This document shows, one piece after another, positions 26,762 to 38,003 of a stretch of DNA of 64,000 nt. Both the position numbers and the translations under genes were made by a program. The number at the start of each line of letters is the position of its first letter. Position 1 is the first letter of the stretch. The notes below the pieces were generated by a model. That model saw only the letters and a program-made list of their open reading frames with translations, was not told where the DNA came from and made no database searches. This DNA is from Spizellomyces punctatus DAOM BR117 (lineage: Eukaryota; Chytridiomycota; Chytridiomycetes; Spizellomycetales; Spizellomycetaceae): the NCBI RefSeq assembly GCF_000182565.1, contig NW_015971538.1, positions 1,209,736-1,273,735 of the forward strand, in the 5' to 3' direction.

Positions 26762-28427
26762 ATGATACTTTCACCTCTCCTGCGTCGAAATCTTCAAGAG
26801 TGGGGGTTTCCACCTGCACAATTAATATCTAATAGCGGCGCAGAAAGCGCACCTGTCCCGTCAGACGTCTTCAAACCAGTTGCAGAATTTCTTCTCCTAA
26901 GGTGGCACATGATTCTCCCTGTTGAGCCGTGTCCAAACCGCTCACGCAGAGCGTTTTTGATAACTTGAACGTAGATTTGAACCTTCTTTGAAGAGAATAT
27001 GCGACGACAGAGGAGTACCAGATTCACAGAGTATATATACTCATCATGTTCATATTGCCAATTGTGTCCGTCCTCAAGTTGTTTTGCATTTCGCACCAGG
27101 GCTACCATTTATGGCGTCCTTGATGGGACTTCGCGATAATTTGGAAACCGAATTATTTGAGGTGGGCATAATTGCAGCTCTCATGTTTTTCATTATGCGC
27201 AGGACGCAAAGGAAGGACAGGCAGTCGGTAACTTTGGCGGCCACACCCTGTTAGGATACAAGCAGGTTGGCAGAGCGTCAGCACTTTCTGGAAACTCTCT
27301 CCTCAATGGTGCGGATGAACGGCTCTATAAAAAATAATACGGACGCAGATGCTTCTCTCGATACTGCGGAGCCGCGCAAGAGTGGGATGTATGTAATTGC
27401 CATTTCAAGACCAGAGGATATTACCTTTACACAATCCACATCAGATCAGTCAGTGCCATAGATCTAGATACTCAGCTTGCTGAGGATTGCCACTTGCTGG
27501 ACATTTTCTGCAACTCGCATCTGCCTGTGGCCACTTCTACCGAATGCAATGTTTTTGATAAAAATGTCTTTAACGAAGCAGTTGGTAACGCTGCAATTGA
27601 TGAATTCGAGTGAGTATCTTTGGTGAAAACGTCAAGTGTTAAGCTCATTAATCGGATTGCTAGTTCATCAACACTGCGTCTTTTGAGCGACCGGATAAGC
27701 AATGAACAACAGACTCTGCGTCTCGCCACCGACGACCTGCATGCCAAACAAATATTGGTAATTTTGTAGTCTTTCAGTAGCCTAGAGGTCTCAGCGCATC
27801 GTCCATTACCAGTCCGCTAACTCTTTGCTCACGCCAGGTTGACAGGGATGCGCAGGATTACTCTTCGCCAGAGTTTATATCCCAACTACAAGCGCTTGCT
27901 TTGAGTGTTACCGCACAATTAACGCAAATGGCAAGTCTTTTGGAAGTGGAGGTGATGCCTTCGAAGGCAAACAGTCCTGGGAGCGTCAGAGCTGGTACAG
28001 TTAGCTTTCTTCAAGAGCTGAAGCTTTGGACACTGGAGGTACTCATTTTATGCAAAGTACCAGGGCTCGGTCAAGCCGTGTCAGCAGCCCATGCGCAGAA
28101 CCACGTATTTGAAAAGGTCTGTTATGTATACACACTCGCATGGTTAATTACGTTCTGACTGTGGGATAGATTCTACATCATGTGCATGCGATTAAGGAGT
28201 CCCACGAAGCGAGTTTGCAGGCACTGCAGGTTCTCGAGTCAAATCAACTGTCGCCCGATAATTCCATCGCAGAATCCAGATCACCGGGGACAAGCGCAGC
28301 TGTCGAAGAATTGCTATCGAGACTGCAAGAATCTCTTTCTCTGCGGGAGGAGATACTAGATGATATGCGCAAGCTGGAGGGAATGGCGCTGGAGGGAACG
28401 AGAACTGAGTCGCCAATTCCGTTGTAA
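26762..28427 (+). CDS. Coiled-coil protein, unrecognised (augmin/HAUS-like possible)
   Basis: I do not recognise this protein with confidence. It starts MILSPLLRRNLQEWGFPP at the first ATG and is divergent from NUS1. The later exons are long amphipathic helices: RLAERQHFLETLSSMVRM, TLRLLSDRISNEQQTLRL, FISQLQALALSVTAQLTQ, ILHHVHAIKESHEASLQALQ, AVEELLSRLQESLSLREEIL. It ends GTRTESPIPL. The N-terminal small domain followed by coiled coil recalls HAUS augmin subunits, which is only a suggestion. The exon joins between about 26900 and 27270 could not be resolved in a single frame. That part of the model is uncertain, while the frames after 27270 join cleanly. Confidence 0.5.
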
Positions 28428-29518
28428 TTTTGTTAACTAGAGATACTTAAAGCACGAGTAACTAGCTCATGCTTAATGTACATTACTTTTGACCTGGTGC
28501 CCATGCTACATTACTATTTGCCGTGGTCAGTCGAAACAGATTTGTGCCCTTGCATTGAGAAAACTCTTACCGTGAAAAAAGGGCAAAGATGTACGCAACA
28601 AAAAGAGACCATGCAAGAGAGGATGAACTCCGTAGAGATCTAGTGACTTGAAATGGCCACTGCCAGCATCATGCTTACCAGTGTGCCTTTGAACCGACGG
28701 TCGAAGCTATACCTGAGACGATTCTTCCGAACAGGGAGAAGCAGATCCTTCGGTCCGGCGAGGTGCATTACTACTATGTATACCCGTACGCTTTCCTTGT
28801 GACATTCGGCGTGCACAATTACCAGTGTATTTATTCCTTCCAGTCACGATGTAGGCGGGGGTTCGGATGCGAAAGAATGACATTGAAGTCATGAAATGAT
28901 GCAACGATGGCTAGTGGGCTGTGGTTGGTTTCAGGGGTTTTGAATACAAAGCATCCTTAGACGATCCGTACAGGAATGTCAGATAGGGGAGGCTTTGTGA
29001 CACCCAGGTTAATGGCCGATGGGAGGAATCAACGCATGCAGGGGGACAATCCCTCGTTTTGAAGTATGAAGATCTTCTCCACCGCTCCTATAACTTTCAG
29101 GGAGAGTATAAGGGGAGCACAGCTTCGTACTTGAATTGTTCCCTGTCGGCTGTGGAGCACTCGAGAATATGCGTAAATCAACGAAACTAAACCTTTATAC
29201 CCAGTTAACCACGCATTCCCCTTTGGAGACAAAATGCTATTTACCGTCAATGGCCTGAAAATTTATAAATTCTGGGAAGCCATGAGGCTGGTGGATACAC
29301 GTAGTCGGGATTACGCCTTCATAGGCATAAATATGCTCTCTAGCTGTAATATTGAATACATGTCTGCCCTAAGGTTCTAAAGCCTCAGCCTCACATCAAA
29401 TATCGAAGATGACAGCAGGGCTATTTGATGCCCACGCCACAAGGGTATCGTCACAATGATAGAATGGCTGCGTCTTAAGAGGACGAATGGTATTGAATCA
29501 TCCCTATCGATGCAACTA
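28428..29518. other. 1.1 kb intergenic region, tail to tail
   Basis: This lies between the coiled-coil gene stop and the ARMT1 stop. Only short frames in all directions were seen, with frequent stops. No repeat, RNA gene or clear regulatory motif stands out. Confidence 0.4.
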
Positions 29519-31110
29519 TTAGCGCTGGCGTGAATTAGCGAAATTTCCATTACAAGGCTCACCAAACTTTCCGTTGACCATCCAACCCTTATCTTCAGCA
29601 GTAAGTTGCTCAGCTTGCCCAGGTTTCAGTCCAACTGCGACATCGCTTTTGCAAGTTCGGAGTAAGAGGAGTGGCGGAGTCTTATCATTCGCTAAGGGGC
29701 CCAGGGCTTCCTTGAATGGCGTGGTTACTGGCCATTCCGCGTCATAAACAGCTTTGCGATAATTCAAGTCGCCCTTGAAGATCAAGAAATCCGATCGACA
29801 CATATATTCGTAGATATGCTTTCCTGCAGTGGGAAGCTGCCAAAAAGGATATGGCAACGTCCAGAATGGATCTACTCTGACTTCCCAGGTGCCGTCCGCA
29901 AGCAATGCTCGCCATTTCTCCAACCGATGGAGCAGAATAGCGTTATTAGTTGCGCGTGCATGGTTTTCCACTGCGTCCAAAGTCCATTTGAAATCTCTGT
30001 GGGTGGTATCGCTGACGAACCATGGGAAGGCCTTTGCATGGAACACTATTTTGGCCGCAGTACTCGAATGCACAAGCCAATCTGCGAGACACAGATCCGC
30101 AAACAGCTCAAAACCTACAGATGGGTTGGATTATCTGGACTTTCTGATTAGGCATCTGGCAAACTCTCACCTGCATTATCCAAGATGATGTCGACCCTCC
30201 CGCGTTTGATGCCCTCCAGTCGTTGAAGAACTTTTTCCAGGTCGTTAACAATGACCTTTTCTTCAACCTTTGCCAAGCTTCCGGCCGATGTCGTCTGCAT
30301 CGCGTGTATATCGGCGTGAGTCACGTTGATAAGCAGAGACAGGTCTGTTTGATTGCCCCATAGGGAAAACTATGCAGAGAGACTTAATTCAAAGGTGCTG
30401 CATTATTGCTACAAAATAACGCACTTGCAGGAATTCTTTCAAAATTGCCTTTCGCTCCAATTCGTTGGTTAGCGACAGCTCTACGTCATGGAGGTGCTTC
30501 CCAAGCTCCTCCACGGATTTGAGTGATCCAAATAGAGCCGGCTAAAGGAGGAGATGTCATTGAACCGCTCTATAGTATTTGATCATTCAATAACATACGA
30601 TGAACAATGAAAGTCACCTCCTTCTGCTGTGCGGCAAACACATCAAAATCCTTCCAATATTTAGTTCGACTAAATATCTCGCGAATTTTTCTGTACTAGA
30701 GTGGACTGTTCAGTCAGAATCATTATTGGCCGACAGCTTGCAATAGTCACCATGTAGCACTCGACAAAGAGCCAAGGCGCCGAGAACCAAGTCTTCTTGT
30801 CCTTGGCAACCGCCCCTAGCAGGAAGTTCCAGGTTTCCGCATCCTCTTCCGAATCCCGAAGGATATCTAAGGGACGATCCCTCTGTAGCTCATATGTCAG
30901 TTTGCTCAACTGAGATATGCAGTCCTTGGCTTCCGCAGTTTTCTCGGCGGGATAGTCATCTGTCTCGGCATGCAGGGTTCGCGTAAGAGTGTCGATGGCT
31001 TTTGTCAATATGACGGGAAGCCTGTCCTTCACCGTAACATATGCAAACGATCCTTTGACCTCGCCCCTTAGGGGTAAGACGTTTGGAGGAAGCTCCGCGA
31101 GACGCTCCAT
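29519..31110 (-). CDS. Damage-control phosphatase, ARMT1/DUF89 family
   Basis: This is a metal-dependent phosphatase of the DUF89 family, subfamily III (human ARMT1, yeast YMR027W type), which dephosphorylates harmful sugar phosphates. It starts MERLAELPPNVLPLRGEVKG with the family N-terminus SFAYVTVKDRLPVILTKAID. The exon with TWNFLLGAVAKDKKTWFSAP joins ECYMYRKIREIFSRTKYW. The catalytic metal-binding motif IILDNAGFELFADL is formed across an intron near 30115-30185. It is followed by LVHSSTAAKIVFHAKAFPWF and VSDTT. The C-terminal RSDFLIFKGDLNYRK, DAEWPVTTPFKEALGPLA and LLLLRTCKSDVAVGL contain the conserved KGDLNYRKL-like signature. The length and order are typical. Five introns are present. 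It is divergent from the DUF1206 gene; a palindromic TGACGTCA lies between them. Confidence 0.93.
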
Positions 31111-31183
31111 GTCTCAAATGACGACAAAAAACCCGCTTACCAGTCCGATCGCTTCGTCCTGTCAAATGTCACACTAAATGAGC

Positions 31184-31191
31184 TGACGTCA
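31184..31191. promoter_or_regulatory. Palindromic CRE-like site TGACGTCA
   Basis: The perfect palindrome TGACGTCA is the consensus for ATF/CREB-type bZIP factors. It lies 74 bases upstream of the ARMT1 start and 107 bases upstream of the DUF1206 start, in a 187-base divergent promoter. The sequence is seen directly; function is inferred. Confidence 0.45.
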
Positions 31192-31297
31192 CGTAATTAT
31201 TGACTCCACAGCCACATGCGGACTTTGGGATGAAATTGAAATAGCACACATTGCTTTTGGTTTTCCACTCGCATATCAGCTTTTGAACAAGACGCAA

Positions 31298-32876
31298 ATG
31301 GGGAGAAGAATAACTCCAGATCATGAAGAGATGCGATATGATCCTGGTAGTAAAGATGTTGACTTGGAGAGTGGGTGTGTATCTTATTTGACGGCTGCCT
31401 TTGGAATGTCACGCCGTCTCATTGCTTTACGGCAGACGACAATCTCCCCAGATCAAGATAGGGGAAAGTAGGCCTAGTACAGCGAGCTCTACTGTGACGT
31501 ACAATTCGGAGGATTTCCGCCATCCACCGAACGCCGTTGAAATCGATCCAAAGCATAAACCTGCCGTTAAAGTCTTTGGTAGAGTCGGGTTCGTTGCGAA
31601 ATCGATCATCGTGCGTTCCAGTGCTGAGATTACCAGATCGTGTGCTCTGAATTGTAGCTAACGGATTTATGCAGTACGGTGTATTAGGAGGACTCCTGAT
31701 CAGAAACGCCGCGGGTGGTGGGGAAGATTCGTCACCACAGGGGGTCTTTGTCCTAGTCGGCGACAACGCTGTCGGAATTCCCTTATTGGTTGTCCTCGCC
31801 GTCGCCCTCGTATTTTACTGCATCTGGAGATTGTATGTGCACTTACGGATTTGGATTCATTCTGAACGTGTTCTAATTGAAACAGCTGGGAGGCATTCCA
31901 AGGTCAAGGATCGGATGCTACGTTCTCGCAAAAAAAGAATTTCTTCAAGTACCGAGTCTCGCCATTTGTTTCTGGTGCTGTGTATACTGCCTACAGTAGG
32001 TAACCCTTCTCAACCAAATTGGGTTCTACAACGCTGCTTACTTGTCACTCGATAGCGTACTATGTCATACGAACAATCTTCACAACTCGTAGCCAGAGAG
32101 ATGCACAACAGGGAACAGAAATAACTCAAAGTTCCTTTCCAGGTATGCAATGTGTCTGGGATGTCCCTCGGTCACATAACTAAGAGGCATCCTGTGTAAA
32201 ATGATAGACAGCTGGGCGTCTTCCGGTTCACTGGGGAAATTTGGCGTCTGCTTCTTTGGCCTTGTCTTTCTTTTAGCCACCTTCATACAGTTCCAAGTTG
32301 CATATACGGGGAGCTTTAAGCGGGACTTGTATCAGAACAAACTGGAGAACAAATGGATTAGACGGCTGAGTGAGTCTTTGAGCTTTCTATCGATGCGCTT
32401 ACGACAAAGTATTGAGATCGATTCAGTTCACGGACTAGGCCACATTGGGTTCACCGCAAGAGGTCTTGTGTTCTTGCTAGTTGCCATCCTCATGTTCCGG
32501 AGTGCCGCAGGTGGGGACGGAGCGAGTGCAGATAAAAATCACAGTGTCACAGGCAAGGCTGTGGAAACCCTTACGGTATGCAGCGTAGGTAGCCCCTCAG
32601 TGAAGAGCATATAAATTAAAGCTTCTGTTTGCTAGGGTAACTGGTGGGGTAGGACAATTTTAGTGCTGCTGGGAGTCGGGTTACTACTATATGCTCTTTT
32701 CGCATTGACAAATGTGTACTATAAGGTAGGTGGTCGTATCTACCATCGCAACCAAGTAAGTCCATATAGTGATAAATACCCAACATTAGATCTTTCCGAC
32801 ACCACCACCATCTCGAAAGCCTGCCGTCTCTGATGAACCGCAAGAAGGGCCGGAGACATCGGAAGCACATCACTAA
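31298..32876 (+). CDS. DUF1206 transmembrane protein
   Basis: This is an integral membrane protein with repeated DUF1206 units, a family of unknown function seen widely in bacteria and patchily in eukaryotes. The first exon starts MGRRITPDHEEMRYDPG. Unit one reads FGRVGFVAKSIIYGVLGGLL, then VGIPLLVVLAVALVFYCIWR. A middle unit contains FGVCFFGLVFLLATFIQFQV. Another unit reads LGHIGFTARGLVFLLVAILM and GRTILVLLGVGLLLYALFAL. The GRVG/GHIGF-plus-TM pattern is the family signature. The C-terminus is a short Pro-rich cytosolic tail, FPTPPPSRKP, ending SEAHH. Six introns are inferred. The in-frame upstream TTG codons are not used because ATG 31298 has a clear frame. Confidence 0.8.
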
Positions 32877-33575
32877 CCCGCAATTTTGTGAAAAAAAAGA
32901 ATTTTATCTATTTTTTGGTTTAGTAATCGTAGTTACAGAAGTGTATCATTATTCACATGATGTGTATGAAAGACATTTAAATTTATAAAGCGACATTTGA
33001 AAGTGTATCGTTGCTGCAAACGTGCCCCTTTATTGTACAGTCGTATGTCCAACTCCACAGATCGATTGCCAATGCAGTCTTTTTAAGCTGGAAAATAGTA
33101 CATTCCAGTCCCATAACTTATGCGTGTCATCACAATGCTGAGGCAGCGAACGATTTCAGAAGAGCATCCATTCCAATCTGCATAGTGCATGTGCAAGAGT
33201 TGTTAGGTAATGGCGGAGTAGTTGACGTTATTTATTGCCCTTTCTGCGGATAGGGTTTCCATGATTCTATTGCTTTATCGTCTACCCGGAAACCTTCTAC
33301 ACCGCATGCTGCGCGCACGCTCGAAGTCCGACGCGGCCGTTAAAACACCTTTGGAACGCTTACGTATGCGCGACCTAGTTACAAGAACGCGCGGGAATCC
33401 TGGCAGGCCTTCGTTCCGAGGCTTCTCTATTATGCAGGTCTGATTTTCGGGGCGGGGCGAAAAATGCTACAAGCATAAAAGTCGTCCTTTCCCTCTTCTC
33501 CCCTCACTTGGTTCCCTCTCCGTGCTGGTATCCAAGTGTATTTAGAGAGTTGCCATCGAAATAACTGTTGCAAAC
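32877..33575. other. AT-rich intergenic region
   Basis: About 700 bases lie between the DUF1206 stop and the Thr-rich secreted protein gene. The first 120 bases are very AT-rich with runs of A and T, fitting a 3' end. No gene is supported. The last 130 bases, with CT-rich tracts at 33488-33525, look like the promoter and leader of the next gene. Confidence 0.4.
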
Positions 33576-34471
33576 ATGTCGCCCAATATGAGCTTCACCT
33601 GCAGTCTCACCTTTGCACTGTTGTTGCTCCTGTGTATCCCATTGATTGATGCTCGACCGCGTCCAGCCGAAGTCGAGCGTCGGCAATTGGTCAGTTCCGT
33701 CGTGACTCTCACGCTGATCAGTCCCACTAGTCCGTCAAGTGCTTCTGTTGAGCCGACTACCGAGCCAACCACCACGACCACTGCCACTACCACTACTACT
33801 GAGTGGACTGCGACCACCACTACGGTAGCAACGTCTCCGACTCCCACGTGTACGCCTGGTGAACCCGCCGCCGGATCATGGCTTGACTCCATTTTTGGCC
33901 AAGGTCTGGATCGGATCCTGATGAACACCGCGAGTGTGTATAACAGCAGAATCTTCCCAGTGTTGCAAAAATGCGACGTTATCAAGTCGGATGTTGATGA
34001 AGATCGTAAGTTGCCTCGTTATCCGCATAAGTCATGTTAACTTTAGTTAAATTCGCGCTTTGTGATGCAGTACAACGCTTTTACTTTCTCTACCACCTGG
34101 CCCAAAATCTAATTCACGAACCAGCTCTTACCGGAAACCTGACCGCACAAGGCATTCTGAGCGATGCCATATGCGATGTTTTGGAGGCTGTACACAGCCT
34201 GATGAGTCTCGTCGATTTCTACGGAAACTCTTCCTGCACCAGTAATCTTGTGTCGGTCGCCGAGAACGGCATGTCCGTAGGAATCTGGCCATGCTTGCAA
34301 GATTCTTATCCCGGGGACGGATCGAATAAACCCTTCCTGTTCCCTCAAGCTGATCTCGAAACGAAGAAGCCAGATGTAATTGCAATCGCACAGGGCTTTG
34401 GTTGCCGTGGAAATGTGGTCAAAAGAATGATGAAAAGGTCGGAGATCCTGAGTGGCGTACAGCGGATTTAG
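33576..34471 (+). CDS. Secreted Thr-rich, Cys-containing protein of unknown function
   Basis: I do not recognise the family. The N-terminus is a signal peptide (MSFTCSLTFALLLLLCIPLI, then DARPRP; starts at 33576 or 33588). A low-complexity linker of some 35 residues rich in Thr follows (TTEPTTTTTATTTTTEWTAT), likely O-mannosylated. The mature region begins CTPGEPAAGSWLDSIFGQGL. After one intron (about 34004-34069) the helical C-terminal part contains RFYFLYHLAQNLI, AICDVLEAVHSLMSLVDF, SSCTSN, GIWPCLQDSYPGDG and GFGCRGN. Six or more Cys suggest disulfides. A Ser/Thr stalk plus Cys domain suits a wall or extracellular protein. Confidence 0.75.
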
Positions 34472-34874
34472 ATTAAAGCGCAGAGGAGAAAGTGATGAAA
34501 CACTAGATGTAGTTGATATGTGTATATGTGTGCTTACCTGCGTTCTATTTATACTTAAGCTTTAATGTTAATAATACTTTTGTGTCATCGGTCGACTTCG
34601 CATGTGCAGATGTAAATGCCAAGATTGGTGAGCTGCTCGCAACTAGTGGTCACAATAGTAGACGCTTTAAGCTGGAATTTATTGAGAGTATTTCCAATAT
34701 ACCATATTATTCATCTGCGTGGAATTTGCTATTAACTACATCAGTAGAGTCCTATGATTAATCTACAATCTACTTAGTCTACAAAAGGAAGTAACCACAT
34801 AGTTCTAGTACTATAGAATCATCGGAAAGAGCCGGCTTTCCGCTTGCGGGGTCATAGAGACAATATTAGAACTA

Positions 34875-35591
34875 TTAGATGATAAATGTTGTCGCAAGGA
34901 CACCCGCAATGACCAACAGGGTAGAGGCAGCAGCTGCGTGTCTAGTAGCCGAGTTTTGTCCTAGTAGAACCGAATATACACCACATTAGCTATGCTTGAT
35001 ATCCCGCCAAACCTTTACAAGGAACTTACTTTTGGTTTCAGGCCATGGGTTGGCAGCAGTAACACCAACATCTGTTGTTACCATCTTGAAGCCCTGATTT
35101 CCTCCTTGCACAACAATGCCGTAAAACTTGATAGAGTCATTGAGCGGTCGCACTGGGGGAAGCCATTTGAAAGTAACTGGGAGATTCTTTTGCTTGTCAC
35201 TCTTTGAGCTCAAAGTAGCCCCCTTCCCGTAACTTCCACATCCCGCAGGATCGGCCTTCTCGTCATTGCCATCCAATGTCGTATAGTCATCGCCGTTGAG
35301 TTCGACCCAGGTGCCAGTGTGGTTCTGGTAGTACTGGGACTGTGCAGCGTACAGAACGATTTCTGTGTACGAAGCAATTCCAGAAATTGTTACTTCGATA
35401 GGTGTGTTAGGATCATAGGTTTTTATGCCCTGAGGAAGATGGACAGAATATGGGAGAGCCGCTTTGTGCTCGCCATAGGACTTTAGGCTAAAGGCCTTGT
35501 TGGTGTCCGCTGTGCAGATCTTGAATGCACCTGCGGCTTCCGCAGATGCGAGAAGTGGGAGGAGGAGTAGAGGAACAGTGAGAAACTGCAT
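34875..35591 (-). CDS. Secreted Reeler-domain-like protein with C-terminal hydrophobic tail
   Basis: The protein starts MQFLTVPLLLLPLLASAEAA, a clear signal peptide. The body resembles a Reeler (reelin N-terminal) domain: ICTADTNKAF, NTPIEVTISGIASYTEIVLY, GTWVELNGDDY, a Cys in DPAGCGSYGKG, then LPVTFKWLPPVRPLNDSIKF and YGIVVQGGNQGFKMV, the typical vtFxWxPP...Fyg end. A second, easily missed exon joins at PETK through an intron (about 34959-35026). It adds RQNSATRHAAAASTLLVIAG and VLATTFII before the stop at 34875-34877. This hydrophobic tail, just after small residues, looks like a GPI-attachment signal or a single membrane anchor. The N-glycosylation sequons NHT and NDS are present. Confidence 0.75.
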
Positions 35592-36250
35592 GATATTCTA
35601 TGAGGTTCCGTTGAAGGCGGAGGAGAAGGAATGGGGACTGGGGGGAATGGGGAGAGATGACGGACAAAGAAAACCTGACAGTGAAACGACAAAAGCACAA
35701 CGTCAGCAAGCCGTTTCGACGATCGCGTACAATTGCTTACACAAGCCGGTTTGAGTGTGCAGTTGTGGATTGATGGTTTCATAAAGAAAATTGAGCAAAT
35801 GGGACGACGACGTTGAAAAGCGACGGCGACGACAGCGGGGTGAATCACAAATCACAATTGACCCTATTGGGAGGGACTCGCAGTTAACATTGATGGCCCA
35901 TCAGGACCTATGAGGACCCATCAAGTCCATGTAGGAAGGGTTGCTAGGGAATCGAGCGGACATGACATGTCCACAGCGCTCCAGGTGCATTTCGCCTAAT
36001 TGCAGCCAGTAAGATAAAAGTCATCCCAACGCCCAAAGGGGCTAGTATAAGGATCCATTGCCAGTTTTCCCGTATTCACAACAGCATTCAACCTAATGAA
36101 CTGAATCATGCGTCCCATTGCATGGCGGGCTGACGCGTTGTCGCGTTTCTGAGGTAATAAGGCAAGTGACGGACATCGCAGGCGGAACTGTGAGACGAAA
36201 CACTTCCGCAATTGCTATTTTCATCTCTATTGAATCATATTCAGTTGGCC
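35592..36250. other. Divergent intergenic region
   Basis: This 659-base spacer separates the Reeler-like gene from the LisH-CTLH gene. It contains a short repeat of the form GGACC(C/T)AT(C/G)A near 35900-35925. No gene or RNA feature is supported. Confidence 0.35.
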
Positions 36251-37247
36251 ATGGTAGACACAAACCCACCCCCAACGAACTCTGCAGATCCAGCTTCAGA
36301 CCTCTATGACCAGAACCAACTGACCCTTCCCCCAAATGCCCTCCAAACTTTAATCTACGAACACCTGGTCCACAACTGCTATAGCGAAACCGCTAGAGCT
36401 TTCAATGCATCTTGTCGCATTGATTCCCATTTCGGCCCGGATGAAAAACGGCTTGAGTTGGACGACGACGGAGATGTTGAAATGAGTGAAGGGGTGACGG
36501 CGGCGCAAACCCTCGAGCCTCGGAAAAGAGTGTGGGAAATGATAGTCAAGGGGCAAATTCCAGAAGCGATTGAGTTCTGTAATGATGCTTTTCCTGGGGT
36601 GCTGGACGGGACAACAAAGGAGAGTGTGGATATTCTTTTTGAATTGCAATGTCAGAGATTTGTGGAGTGTGTCAGACAAAGGTGCGCGGTGGATGCCCTG
36701 GCATTTGCACAAGAAGGTACTGTGGAAGTGGACGTCCATGCTGCAGTTGTGGTTCCCTTCTTTACTGACTACCTTTTTTTCTGGCCTTTAACGTACAGAA
36801 CTTGGAAAATTCATTTTCCATGGACCACAGTACTTGACTGCTCTGAACCGCATCATTGCGTTGATAGCGTATGCAGATCCAGAAACATCTCCAGTTGCCG
36901 AATTTTTGTCACAGAAACGGCGAGAGGAAGTTGCAACCATGTTGAATAGCTATATTTTGTGTTAGTACTCTGTCCCGTATTCTGGCGAATTTCAAAGCTC
37001 AACTATGTTGCATCATGTAGCGTACCACAGCCTGCCGCCAACAACGACAATGGAACGTATTGTTCGTCAAGCGACGGTCGTGCGGGAGGCATTAGGAGAG
37101 GCACCGAAGGATGGGAAGAAGAGCGGGAAGGTAAGAGCGGCTTGCTCTTTCCTGATATGATTTGGATATTGAATTTTCTTCCCTTGTGAACAGCCACAAC
37201 ATCCTAAATGGCAGCTTTCAATACTGGTGGGTGAGGCGGGTGTATAG
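36251..37247 (+). CDS. LisH-CTLH-CRA protein (RanBPM/GID complex family)
   Basis: Proteins with this arrangement are subunits of the GID/CTLH E3 ubiquitin ligase. The start MVDTNPPPTNSADPASDLYD has a good context (GCCATGG). The LisH motif is LQTLIYEHLVHNCYSETARA. The CTLH domain is RKRVWEMIVKGQIPEAIEF then LFELQCQRFVECVRQ. The CRA part begins FAQEELGKFIFHGPQYLTAL (across an intron) and continues LIAYADPETSPVAEFLSQK, ATMLNSYIL and MERIVRQATVVREALGE. The last exon ends PQHPKWQLSILVGEAGV. The LisH and C-terminal parts look most like RanBP9/10, but the SPRY domain of that family is absent. It may therefore be a SPRY-less paralogue or GID8-like protein. Three introns are inferred, all joining in frame. 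Confidence 0.85.
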
Positions 37248-38003
37248 ATGTTGTGACAAGACTTTTTCAAACTATTTTCGGTATTGGGCTCAAATTCCGT
37301 ACGAGTTGTGTTTCGAGTCCGGTATCTATGTCTGCGACGCATGTCCTACCTATCGCCGACGGGTACTACCCAGTGTCATGTCATGCTTTACCCTTTTGGG
37401 TTGTTTTCATTCGTCATTTGCAGAAGTTGCAATAGATTGACCACCGCTGGATTGACATACAATCATTGCCCGTACACTAGTTGGTGTATAAGGAAACAAA
37501 GTTCTCTCAATGTGGCACACACCAATCAACCCATTATTTGATTCTATTGCAAAGTCAGTGTATTTCGCTTACAGATCCAGTCAAGCTTGCTAAAGCGGAC
37601 AGGATAACACTGGTTATCTTGGCTGCCACATTATGGTCAAATGATGCCCTTCAAAATGGCAAGGAAAGGTGAGACGAAATGCCGTAAGTTTGGTAGTCCG
37701 CAACCTGAGACGCCAGATAAGGTGCGAGATAGGTGCGCCCGGTCAGCCGGTGCAGTGCTTTCGGTAGTTGACTCCTTGGCGTCCCAATATTGGATGTAAG
37801 GGAATTTTGTAGTGTAATGAACATTGTATAGACATGTCGTAATGACTGATCGCGTCCTTCGCGTAATCCGGTCTCGTGCTGGTGGACCCTTTCAAATGTA
37901 ACTTTCGTTAAACATTTGTGCACAGAACAACGTCGAAATTACCTTGTTGCTTTGATATTCTTGTTCCTGAAAACCAAACCTCAACCACTACAGGCCGTAT
38001 AGC
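37248..38003. other. Intergenic region, no gene supported
   Basis: This 756-base stretch contains only short frames. A stretch at about 37560-37670 reads as DPVKLAKADRITLVILAA, but no start or splice context supports it. No RNA gene was recognised. Confidence 0.35.

Noticed and set aside
33770-33830. Trinucleotide-like ACC/ACT repeat
   Set aside because: It is the Thr-coding stalk of the secreted protein, not an independent repeat element.
37300-37340. Possible tRNA B-box (GTTTCGAGTCC-like)
   Set aside because: No A-box at the right distance and no cloverleaf could be drawn.
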